This document shows, piece by piece, positions 52,466-61,481 of a stretch of DNA of 64,000 bases. Within the stretch, counting starts at the first letter, position 1. Every line of letters starts with the position of its first letter. Source of the DNA: Bacteroides sp. (lineage in GTDB: Bacteria; Bacteroidota; Bacteroidia; Bacteroidales; Bacteroidaceae); the NCBI GenBank assembly GCA_022648295.1, contig JALCME010000007.1, positions 1 to 64,000 on the forward strand, read 5' to 3'. The notes under the pieces were generated by a model. That model was not told where the DNA came from. It worked only from the letters and a program-made list of their open reading frames with translations, and did not search any database. The position numbers and the translations under genes are program-made.

Positions 52466-53230
52466 TTAATCAACTATTTCCAATAACATAGGACAATGAT
52501 CAGAATGTACAGCTTCACCTAGGATCCTTGCTCCCTTAAGCATTGAACGCATATTTTCTGTCACCATACAATAATCTATTCTCCAACCCTTATTCTTAGC
52601 ACGCGAGTTAAACCGATAGCTCCACCATGTATACTCTTGACTATCGGGATGCAATAAACGGAAGGAATCAATAAATCCTGTGTCCAAAAAACGAGTCATC
52701 CACTCACGCTCTTCCGGCAAGAAGCCACTATTGGTTGCATTTCTCACAGGATCATGAATATCTATTGCTTCATGACAGATATTGTAATCACCACAAAGCA
52801 CCAACTTAGGGCGGGACTTTCGAAGTTCTGTTACGTACTGCTGGAATTTCTCCAACCAAATCATCTTAAAAGCCTGGCGTTCATCTCCACTTGTTCCGGA
52901 AGGATGATATACACTGACAACCGAAACATCACCATAATCAGCACGGATAAAACGTCCTTCATTATCATATTCTTCCATCGCCATGCCATATTCCACATGA
53001 TCCGGTTTAGTTTTACTTAAAATGGCCACTCCGCTATATCCTTTCTTTTGAGCGGAAAACAAGTAATGATTATATCCCAAGACGCTCATCGCTTCTTCCG
53101 GATATTGTTCCGGCTGCAACTTCGTTTCTTGTACACAGACAACATCCGCCTGTTCTTGTGCAAGCCATTCAGGTAACCCTTTTCCTATCGCTGCGCGCAG
53201 GCCATTGACATTATATGTAATTATTCTCAT
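52466..53230 (-). CDS. xth: Exodeoxyribonuclease III
   Basis: 254 aa; ITYNVNGLRAAIGKGLPEWL, VVCVQETKLQ, SDHCPMLLEI. Confidence 0.93.
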   Translation of the reverse strand: MRIITYNVNGLRAAIGKGLPEWLAQEQADVVCVQETKLQPEQYPEEAMSVLGYNHYLFSAQKKGYSGVAILSKTKPDHVEYGMAMEEYDNEGRFIRADYGDVSVVSVYHPSGTSGDERQAFKMIWLEKFQQYVTELRKSRPKLVLCGDYNICHEAIDIHDPVRNATNSGFLPEEREWMTRFLDTGFIDSFRLLHPDSQEYTWWSYRFNSRAKNKGWRIDYCMVTENMRSMLKGARILGEAVHSDHCPMLLEIVD

Positions 53231-53276
53231 AACTATATTCTTTTTCTATAAACAATCACACTATTCTTTTTTAATC

Positions 53277-54542
53277 TCAAGACAAACCTGATATAAGTAA
53301 CATAATATTCAAAATAGTTACAACTCCGGCAATCGTATAAAGTACGCCACTACTCCATTTGCTATTAGCGTATTTCCCCATTACTTTACTTGAAGAAGTT
53401 AGCCCAACTTGCAAGAAAACAGTAAATGGCAATTGAATACTCAAAACCATTTGAGAAATCAACAATCCTTTAAAAGGGTCACCAATAAAAAAGATTAGCA
53501 ATAAAGCTATGCCTAATGAAAGCACGACTCCCACCTGAGAGTGAATATCTTTGATATGATAAGGTTCCTTAAATATACCTGCAAATATAGACCCGGCAGC
53601 CATACCACTGGTAATGGTAGAAGATATACCGGCCATTAACAAAGCCAAAGCGAAAATCACGGCTGCACTATTCCCCAACAAAGGCTCCAATAAAGCCTTT
53701 GCCTGTTGTAGTTCCTCTACGTGAACGCCTTCCCGATAGAAGGTAGTAGCTGCCAAAAGAATCATTGCACTATTGATTGCCCATCCCACAATCATAGAGA
53801 ACAAGGTATCAAACAATTCATATTTCAATACCTTCTGAATGGATGCATCATCCTTTTTATTATATTGATGGCTCTGAATTACCTCCGAATGCAGAAACAA
53901 ATTATGCGGCATTACAACGGCACCTAAGACACTCATAATAATAAGCATGCCTCCTTGCGGAAAAGAAGGCTTTACCCAGCCTTCCAATGCTAACGGCCAA
54001 TTGATATGTACCAAAAACAATTCGTAAATAAATGATAACCCAATAACCGATACAAATGCAATAATAGAGCGTTCTATCTTTTTATACGAATTCGTAAACA
54101 GCATAATAAACACGAAGACTGTTGTTAACACAGCTCCCCAAGCAATTGGAATATTCAAAAGCATCTGTAAGGCGATGGCCCCTCCCAATATTTCGGCAAG
54201 CGAAGTAGAAATAGAAGCCATCACAGCAGTTGCTAATATAGGGCGGGCTACCCACTTCGGAGCATATTGTGTAGCGGCTTCAGATAAACACAGCCCTGTA
54301 ACAATACCTAGATGGGCTACATTATGTTGTAATACAATCAGCATAATAGTAGATAAGGTCACCACCCACAGCAAAGAATAACCAAACTCTGAACCTGCTG
54401 CAAAATTCGAAGCCCAATTTCCCGGATCAATAAATCCTACCGTAACCAATAGACCGGGACCTATATACCTGAATACATCCAAACCACCTAAATAGTGTTT
54501 GTGATCTTTTCGTCTCAGGTCCTTCAATATATTTTTCATCAT
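53277..54542 (-). CDS. mntH: Nramp-family divalent metal transporter
   Basis: 421 aa; GFIDPGNWASNFAAGSEFGYSLLWV and VVMPHNLFLHS. Confidence 0.93.
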   Translation of the reverse strand: MMKNILKDLRRKDHKHYLGGLDVFRYIGPGLLVTVGFIDPGNWASNFAAGSEFGYSLLWVVTLSTIMLIVLQHNVAHLGIVTGLCLSEAATQYAPKWVARPILATAVMASISTSLAEILGGAIALQMLLNIPIAWGAVLTTVFVFIMLFTNSYKKIERSIIAFVSVIGLSFIYELFLVHINWPLALEGWVKPSFPQGGMLIIMSVLGAVVMPHNLFLHSEVIQSHQYNKKDDASIQKVLKYELFDTLFSMIVGWAINSAMILLAATTFYREGVHVEELQQAKALLEPLLGNSAAVIFALALLMAGISSTITSGMAAGSIFAGIFKEPYHIKDIHSQVGVVLSLGIALLLIFFIGDPFKGLLISQMVLSIQLPFTVFLQVGLTSSSKVMGKYANSKWSSGVLYTIAGVVTILNIMLLISGLS

Positions 54543-54604
54543 CTTTTCGTTTTAACGACGTAAAAATACAAAATTATAGCATACGAAAGGATGTAGTATA
54601 AAAA

Positions 54605-54635
54605 AGAAATCCCGATTTCATCAATCGGGACTTCT
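54605..54635 (-). terminator. Probable intrinsic terminator
   Basis: AGAAATCCCGATT / AATCGGGACTTCT (one mismatch), 5-nt loop, between the Nramp and TSCPD genes. Confidence 0.6.
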
Positions 54636-54669
54636 ATATGTTGTTAAAAAGAAAGTCAGAAATAGGCGA

Positions 54670-54915
54670 TCAATATCCCATCTCATGTAATGCTTGGCAT
54701 AATTGATCCGGACAGGAAGTTGGACGGGGTCCGCACGGAATACCTTCCAGACGTGAAATAATATCACGCACAGGCATCCCCTTTATTAATCTGGATATAG
54801 CCTCCAAATTTGCATCACACCCTCCATAGAACTGAACACTTTTAATCTTATCATCTTCCACTTCCAGCTCGATCCTATTGCTACATGTACCTTTCGTTTT
54901 ATAAGTATACTTCAT
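54670..54915 (-). CDS. TSCPD-domain protein (TIGR03905-like)
   Basis: 81 aa; TKGTCSNRIELEVEDDKIKSVQFYGGCDANLEAISRLIKG, GPRPTSCPDQLCQAL. Confidence 0.85.
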   Translation of the reverse strand: MKYTYKTKGTCSNRIELEVEDDKIKSVQFYGGCDANLEAISRLIKGMPVRDIISRLEGIPCGPRPTSCPDQLCQALHEMGY

Positions 54916-54917
54916 TT

Positions 54918-55658
54918 TTATTCATCCTCCTCCTCAGACGGTTTCATATTTGTATAAACCGTTTGCACATCATCAAATTCCTCTAAACGATCAACCATTT
55001 TATTAATCGTCTCACGTTGCTCAGGAGCTACATCTTTCAAATCATTCGGTATATAAGTAAATTCCCCACCAACGTCTTCAAAGCCACACTCTTCAAGATG
55101 TTTCTGAATTTGCGCATAGCTTTTGGGATCACCATAAATGGTAATTGTCCCCTCTTCTTCATCTTCATCAAATTCATCTTCCACATCATAATCTATCAAA
55201 TCAAGAATCAATTCTTCCATATCAACACCATCTTTCTTCTTAAACGTAAACATACATTTATGATCAAACAAGAAAGCTAATGAGCCCATTGTGCCCATGT
55301 TCCCGCCAAATTTGTTGAATACCGAACGAACGTCGGCAACAGTACGGGTGGCATTGTCAGTCAATGTATCCACAAAAACCGCCACACCATGAGGACCATA
55401 TCCTTCATAGGTCATTCCTTTGTATTCACTCTGGTCTTTACCCATCGCATTCTTGATGGCACGCTCTATATTATCCTTCGGCATATTTTCACGTTTACAC
55501 GTGACAATTACTGAACGTAATGCCGGATTGTTCTCGGGTTCGGGACCACCAGCCTTCACTGCTATAGCGATTTGTTTTCCAAGTCTTGTAAAAGTCTTGG
55601 CCATATGTCCCCACCGTTTCAATTTGGTAGCTTTTCTATATTCAAATGCTCTTCCCAT
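54918..55658 (-). CDS. yebC: YebC/PmpR-family regulator
   Basis: 246 aa; MGRAFEYRKATKLKRWGHMAKTFTRLGKQIAIA, YEGYGPHGVAVFVDTLTDN. Confidence 0.95.
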   Translation of the reverse strand: MGRAFEYRKATKLKRWGHMAKTFTRLGKQIAIAVKAGGPEPENNPALRSVIVTCKRENMPKDNIERAIKNAMGKDQSEYKGMTYEGYGPHGVAVFVDTLTDNATRTVADVRSVFNKFGGNMGTMGSLAFLFDHKCMFTFKKKDGVDMEELILDLIDYDVEDEFDEDEEEGTITIYGDPKSYAQIQKHLEECGFEDVGGEFTYIPNDLKDVAPEQRETINKMVDRLEEFDDVQTVYTNMKPSEEEDE

Positions 55659-55693
55659 TGGTTCTTGAATTTATAACTGTTACTATATTATTT

Positions 55694-58159
55694 TTATCTA
55701 AGTTTCGCGTCTAATTTATCCTCCAGGTTCTTCACCAGCTTCGACATAATTTTATCAATTGTCTTATCATTCAAAGTCTGTGCTTCATCCTGCAACATAA
55801 AACTTACGGCATACGATTTCTTTCCTGCTTCCATATTTTTGCCCTCATAAACATCAAAAAGTTCCACCTCCTTCAATAGTTTCTTTTCTGTTTCATAGGC
55901 AATCTTTTCAATTTCGGCAAACTGAATCTTCTTATCCAGCAATAAGGCCAAATCTCTTTTCACTGCAGGGAATTTAGGTATTTCCGTATAGCCAACCTTT
56001 ACAGAACGAATTGCTTTCATCAATTCCTTCCAGTTCAAATCGGCATAATAGACTTCATTATCGATATCAAATCCCTTCAATATTTTTTTCGTCATCACGC
56101 CCATAGTTGCCAGAAGTTTTCCACCTCTGGTCTGCACCGATAGTGCCGTGGCATATATATCGTTTACCAAATTGCCCACGACTAAATTTTTCATATCCAA
56201 TCCCAAGCGACGGAATACATTCTCCACATAAGCTTTTAACTCATATACCGAACTATCCTCATCAGCGTGTGCCCATGAATTGGAGACCTTTTTCCCGGTT
56301 ATCCATAAACCAAGATGGTAGCTTTCAGAATATGCAGCCAATACCTTTTCGGGATTCTTCTTCTCCTCGTTGTAATAATAGCAATTACCAAATTCGAAGA
56401 ACTTCAAATCTGCATTCTTACGATTAGCATTATGGGAAATACTTTCCAAACCTCCGAAAAGCAGAGACTGACGCATCACATTTAAGTCAGCACTCAACGG
56501 ATTCAGCAGCTTCACCGCATTCTTCAAAGGATAAGATTCCGATTCGTTATAATATGCTGCACGAGTCAACGAATTATTAAGAATTTCATTGAATCCGCAA
56601 CCAACTAGCTGTTCCGCTACTAAATTCTGTAACTTATTCGATTTATCATGCTCACCTTTAGTGGTCAGGCTTGACTTTAGCGTAGTAGGAATTTCAACAT
56701 TATTATATCCATAAATACGAAGAATATCTTCAATGACATCACAGTCACGTTGCACATCCACACGATAAGGAGGAATAGACAAGACTAGTCCTTCGGAAGT
56801 TTCATCAACAATCTTCATCTCCAGACTGGAAACAATGCTCTTAATGGTCTCTACAGGAATAACTTTACCGATTAAAGAATGAACCTTTTCATAAGTCAGG
56901 CTAACAATGAAATACTTTCCCAAATCACCTGTACAAACATCCTTTATTTCACAGGATATTGCTCCTCCGGCAAGTTCTTTTACCATCAAGGCAGCCATCT
57001 TCAAACAATAGATCGTTGCATTCGGATCAATTCCTCTTTCAAAACGGAATGAAGCATCGGTATTCAAACCATGTCTACGGGCTGATTTACGAATCCATGT
57101 TGGATGGAAATAAGCACTCTCAAGAAATACATCCTTTGTGGCTTCAGTGGAACCAGAGTCCAATCCCCCAAATACACCGGCAATACACATAGGCTTTTCT
57201 GCATCACAGATCATCAAATCGCGGTCAGAGAGTTTACGTTCCTCACCATCCAGGGTTATAAATGGAGTGCCTTCCGGCATTGTTTTCACAACTATTTTTC
57301 CACCTTTTATCTTATCAGCATCAAAACAATGCAAAGGTTGCCCAAAAGCATGGACAATATAATTGGTAATATCCACAACATTATTAATAGGACGTAAACC
57401 AATAACACGAAGTTTATTCTGTAACCACTCCGGACTTTCTTTAACCGTCACTCCTTTCACTGTCACACCGGCATACCGGGGACAAGCCTCAGTATTCTCC
57501 ACGGTAACATCTATATCAAGATCGTGATTTTCTACAGCAAAAGCATCAACTGAAGGCTTCTTTAATGTAGTGGATTTCCCATTCTGAATTAGATAGGCAT
57601 ATAAATCACGTGCCACCCCATAGTGTGAACACGCATCCGCACGGTTGGGTGTAATATCCACCTCCAATACGTAATCGCTTTTTATATTATAATAATCTTT
57701 GGCAAGAGTACCCGGAACAGCTGTATTAGGTAATACAATAATACCTGCATGATCCGTACCGATACCTATTTCATCTTCTGCACAGATCATTCCGATAGAC
57801 TCTATACCACGAAGTTTAGACCTCTTAATTGTAAAGCACTCATCTCCGTCATAAAGTTTTGTACCTAACGTCGCTACGACAACCTTTTGACCGGTAGCCA
57901 CATTAGGTGCACCGCATACTATTTGTACAGGCTCCCCTTGTCCTAAATTCACGGTAGTTACATGCATGTGATCGGAATTGGGATGAGGGGCGCAAGTCAG
58001 CACCTCTCCAATCACCAGACCTTCCAAACCGCCTTTAATTGTTTGTACTTCTTCTACGCTCCCAGTCTCCAAACCAATAGAAGTCAAAGCAGCAGCCACT
58101 TCGTCCGGTGTCAGATCGAAGTCGACATACTCTTTCAACCAATTATAAGAGATATTCAT
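55694..58159 (-). CDS. pheT: Phenylalanyl-tRNA synthetase beta subunit
   Basis: 821 aa; MNISYNWLKEYVDFDLTPDEVAAALTSIGLE, tRNA-binding domain, C-terminal FDX-type domain. Confidence 0.97.
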   Translation of the reverse strand: MNISYNWLKEYVDFDLTPDEVAAALTSIGLETGSVEEVQTIKGGLEGLVIGEVLTCAPHPNSDHMHVTTVNLGQGEPVQIVCGAPNVATGQKVVVATLGTKLYDGDECFTIKRSKLRGIESIGMICAEDEIGIGTDHAGIIVLPNTAVPGTLAKDYYNIKSDYVLEVDITPNRADACSHYGVARDLYAYLIQNGKSTTLKKPSVDAFAVENHDLDIDVTVENTEACPRYAGVTVKGVTVKESPEWLQNKLRVIGLRPINNVVDITNYIVHAFGQPLHCFDADKIKGGKIVVKTMPEGTPFITLDGEERKLSDRDLMICDAEKPMCIAGVFGGLDSGSTEATKDVFLESAYFHPTWIRKSARRHGLNTDASFRFERGIDPNATIYCLKMAALMVKELAGGAISCEIKDVCTGDLGKYFIVSLTYEKVHSLIGKVIPVETIKSIVSSLEMKIVDETSEGLVLSIPPYRVDVQRDCDVIEDILRIYGYNNVEIPTTLKSSLTTKGEHDKSNKLQNLVAEQLVGCGFNEILNNSLTRAAYYNESESYPLKNAVKLLNPLSADLNVMRQSLLFGGLESISHNANRKNADLKFFEFGNCYYYNEEKKNPEKVLAAYSESYHLGLWITGKKVSNSWAHADEDSSVYELKAYVENVFRRLGLDMKNLVVGNLVNDIYATALSVQTRGGKLLATMGVMTKKILKGFDIDNEVYYADLNWKELMKAIRSVKVGYTEIPKFPAVKRDLALLLDKKIQFAEIEKIAYETEKKLLKEVELFDVYEGKNMEAGKKSYAVSFMLQDEAQTLNDKTIDKIMSKLVKNLEDKLDAKLR

Positions 58160-58301
58160 ATCATTATATGTTTATGTTTTCAAAAGTGACCTGCAAAGGT
58201 AATAAGATTTTTTGGTTGACAGGGAATTATCTTACAAGAAATTGCACAGAGCTCCACATGCAAAAGAGGCATATAAAAGTATCCCAATAATAAAGATAAA
58301 T

Positions 58302-59822
58302 CTAGAATTTAAGGCAAAATGTACGGGATGCTTTAGCAGTAAATCCCCACTTATCCTCTGCTTCTACCTCTAGCGAATGTACACCTTGTTTACATTCTAT
58401 TGGGAGTTGAATACTCCAAACTTGTTGTGAAGGTCTGTTCCTATATGGATTTAAACGACTAAACTTTGTAGGATATACCTTTAAATGATTCCAAGTCATA
58501 GTTCGAGCAACATTAGGGTCCATTTCCTCCACATGTTTGCACTGTACCCACTCCTTTCCATCTACCTTACAGCGCACATTGGTATATAGTGAACCACCAT
58601 ATACTGTAATCAAAACGTCCCCTGCTTTCTTCGGAGTTAAGAATCTAATAGAATTAGACAAAGAATCGGCACCTGCTACCCAAATATTCATATTCTTTGA
58701 GCCATCCTGTCCAATACCCTTATAATGAAATGTATAACTATCTTTGGTAAAGTCAAAAACAAAATAGTTACGAGGAGTTCCACATTGCATCAAAGCCGAT
58801 GGAATGCCTTCCTCGTCTTTTTCTCCTACCCACCAAAAGCCACAACTTGCTCCAGCTACAAGCTCATGAATAGTTACTCCATTACCTTCTGTAATAGAGC
58901 GTTGTACTTGATGTAAATGTCCAGAAAGCACTAAGACATTTCCCCGTCCGGCCAATAGAGAAAGCAAATCGTCTTTATTCTTCGTCAAAAACAACGGAAT
59001 ATGCATACAAATAACAAGCTGTTTGGATAAACTCACTCTTTCAAGATCATTCTTCAAGAAATTCAATTGACGTTCTGGTATTCGTCCTTCATAAGAACGC
59101 ATTCCCGTACCATACACGTTATTCAGCACAATAAAATGTACATTTCCTCTATTAAAAGCATAATAAGATGCTCCCCAGAAATTATTGTACGTAACCTCTT
59201 GGTTCATTCTTACAGTATCAGCATCACGATCGTGATTTCCTATTATAGTCCACGATTTCATAGGTAACTGACTTATCATCTGTTTAAGTGGCGAAAACAG
59301 AGTAAGATTATTGTTTACCAAATCACCTAAAAACAGATTAGTTGGCATAGAACTTCCTGCTAATAATTCAGAGAACAAACTACATGATGCATAATTAAGT
59401 TCTTCCCAATTACCAACTTGTACATCACCAATTGCATTTACAATGAAATGATTATCCACTTCTACTTTATGAATTCCGAATTTTACAGTTTTTGCAAGAG
59501 AATGCGATGGGCCCCAATAATAAAATGCACTATTCTCTATCATCCCCTTGGAAAAAGCGTAATTAGATGGAAGGATTGGAAAGACACTCCATCCCGGCAG
59601 CATATCCAGCACAAACTCCCCATCACGATCTGTCACAACAATAGCCTCACCATTGGAAACGTCTATACCTGATATTCCTTTTTCATTTCTATCTTGAACA
59701 CCATTTTTATTCTTATCATTAAAGATCGTTCCATGGATCGCCTCCAAATTTTGTTGAGCCCAGCAGTGATAAGAGAGTAATATTTGCAAGAAAAGAAATG
59801 CTCTTTTAATATTCATATTCAA
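58302..59822 (-). CDS. Exported calcineurin-like metallophosphoesterase with N-terminal SdrD/B-like domain and C-terminal beta domain
   Basis: 506 aa; GTIFNDKNKNGVQDRNEKGISGIDVSNGEAIVVTDRDGEF; AIGDVQVGN, LGDLVNN, IGNHDRD, VLSGHLHQ. Confidence 0.87.
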   Translation of the reverse strand: MNMNIKRAFLFLQILLSYHCWAQQNLEAIHGTIFNDKNKNGVQDRNEKGISGIDVSNGEAIVVTDRDGEFVLDMLPGWSVFPILPSNYAFSKGMIENSAFYYWGPSHSLAKTVKFGIHKVEVDNHFIVNAIGDVQVGNWEELNYASCSLFSELLAGSSMPTNLFLGDLVNNNLTLFSPLKQMISQLPMKSWTIIGNHDRDADTVRMNQEVTYNNFWGASYYAFNRGNVHFIVLNNVYGTGMRSYEGRIPERQLNFLKNDLERVSLSKQLVICMHIPLFLTKNKDDLLSLLAGRGNVLVLSGHLHQVQRSITEGNGVTIHELVAGASCGFWWVGEKDEEGIPSALMQCGTPRNYFVFDFTKDSYTFHYKGIGQDGSKNMNIWVAGADSLSNSIRFLTPKKAGDVLITVYGGSLYTNVRCKVDGKEWVQCKHVEEMDPNVARTMTWNHLKVYPTKFSRLNPYRNRPSQQVWSIQLPIECKQGVHSLEVEAEDKWGFTAKASRTFCLKF

Positions 59823-59850
59823 TTAATATTATTTATCCTTGATATATAAA

Positions 59851-59893
59851 TATAGAGAGTAAAAACGGAAAATTCCATTATTTACTCTCTATA
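59851..59893. terminator. Probable terminator stem-loop
   Basis: Perfect 13-bp arms TATAGAGAGTAAA (59851-59863) / TTTACTCTCTATA (59881-59893), in the gap between 59822 and 59940. Confidence 0.6.
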
Positions 59894-59939
59894 ACTTATG
59901 TGAATTATACTCGTCTTTGATTATTAAGAAATAATCTTC

Positions 59940-61436
59940 CTATTTTTTAATGTCATATTTGTAAATCATAGCATGGTCATCTGCATCAGTAAATATAACG
60001 TAGCCTATCCCAGTTGAAGAAAATACCATATCAAAATTATCAGCAGCAACGTCAGCCAGCTTAACCGGGGTACTCCACTGTTTTGTTTCACTATCCAAAT
60101 AAATAACTTTAGGATAATCTTGATCAGCCTCGTCTTTATAGGCTACAAACGGAGTACCATCAGGTGCAACAGCTACAACTGCGGAAGAATGAGTCGAAAG
60201 TATGATACCCAAAGGATTACCACCGACTGTTGACCACGCTTGAGTTTGAGGATCGTACTTTCTTAGTCTTAATTGATAACTTCCGGTAGTTGCCGCATCA
60301 TCTCCTGTTAATAAATAAACTGAACCATCAGCTCCTACCGCCAGATTTAACATGACAATGGAAGTTTGAGTAGCATTAGGCTCAAGGTAGTTATCCAGCA
60401 AAGTAGTCCATTGGCCATTTTCGTATTTATAAACCGAATGTCCATAATTCACTCCATTTACAGTACCACGATTAAGTAAAGCTAAATAAACTTTATCTCC
60501 TACACTAGCCATGTCACACAAATAAACAGGTGATCCTGAAGATAACAATGGAAGTTCAGCATTAGCCCAACTACCCGCATAGGTAGACAAAACAAATGCA
60601 TTTCTTGCATAGATAGAATTTCGACTATTATTAACCTGTCCTACAAATATTTGGCCATCATTAGAAATAGCCATGCTTATCTTTTGTGACTGTGCCTCAA
60701 TAAATCCCTGACTTCCAACATACTCCCAAGAAGATCCGCCCCACTTCATTAAAGAGGCTGCTCCTGAAATCGGACTTGTACTCTGGTCTGAATAGACCAC
60801 ATAAGGAGTACCGTCTTTATCAAATGAAAAATCAAAATAGGAAGAAGAGACTTGGGACCCAAAACCATCCGAAGGACCAACTGCCTCCCAAGCTGTATTA
60901 TTCCATTTAACCACACTCATCTTATAATTCTCATTTTCCCGAATCTTAAATCCCATATATGGAGTTCCATCAGTAGGATTAATTTTCAATTTAACCCCGT
61001 CATATAATGTTGTAGAAGTAAACATTGGCAATGAAGACCACTCCATATTAGAAGCCTTAGCTATAGTTACAGTATACTTGACGTTTGTTTTTCCGTTGCT
61101 CACAATAAAATCTACAGGGACCGTATAATCATTCACGGTAACGCTATTTTCTTGAGTGACTCCATCCACTAAAACAACATTATCTTCATTTGTTGTAAAA
61201 GTAGCGACTAATTTACTTTTGTCTACAAATGCGGGCATAGTAAATTCAATATTAGTAGAAGTCACATTCACGGTGTAATCTTCAGAAATAATCCCCTGAT
61301 TATTTTCCACTTTAAAACTAAAAGTTAATAATTTAGGATCTTGAACTTTAACTTCTTCATCGTTACTATCTGAACAAGATGAAAAGATAGCCAATAATCC
61401 AATCGTCATCCATAATAAACCTTTTACTCTTTTCAT
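59940..61436 (-). CDS. Lipoprotein with N-terminal DUF5018-like beta domain and beta-propeller-like repeats
   Basis: 498 aa; lipobox IFSSCSDS; repeated DGTPYVVYSDQS, DGSVYLLTGD, DGTPFVAYKDE motifs. Confidence 0.65.
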   Translation of the reverse strand: MKRVKGLLWMTIGLLAIFSSCSDSNDEEVKVQDPKLLTFSFKVENNQGIISEDYTVNVTSTNIEFTMPAFVDKSKLVATFTTNEDNVVLVDGVTQENSVTVNDYTVPVDFIVSNGKTNVKYTVTIAKASNMEWSSLPMFTSTTLYDGVKLKINPTDGTPYMGFKIRENENYKMSVVKWNNTAWEAVGPSDGFGSQVSSSYFDFSFDKDGTPYVVYSDQSTSPISGAASLMKWGGSSWEYVGSQGFIEAQSQKISMAISNDGQIFVGQVNNSRNSIYARNAFVLSTYAGSWANAELPLLSSGSPVYLCDMASVGDKVYLALLNRGTVNGVNYGHSVYKYENGQWTTLLDNYLEPNATQTSIVMLNLAVGADGSVYLLTGDDAATTGSYQLRLRKYDPQTQAWSTVGGNPLGIILSTHSSAVVAVAPDGTPFVAYKDEADQDYPKVIYLDSETKQWSTPVKLADVAADNFDMVFSSTGIGYVIFTDADDHAMIYKYDIKK

Positions 61437-61481
61437 ATAAAAAAATATTTGCGGACAATATGTCCAAGTTAATGTATATAA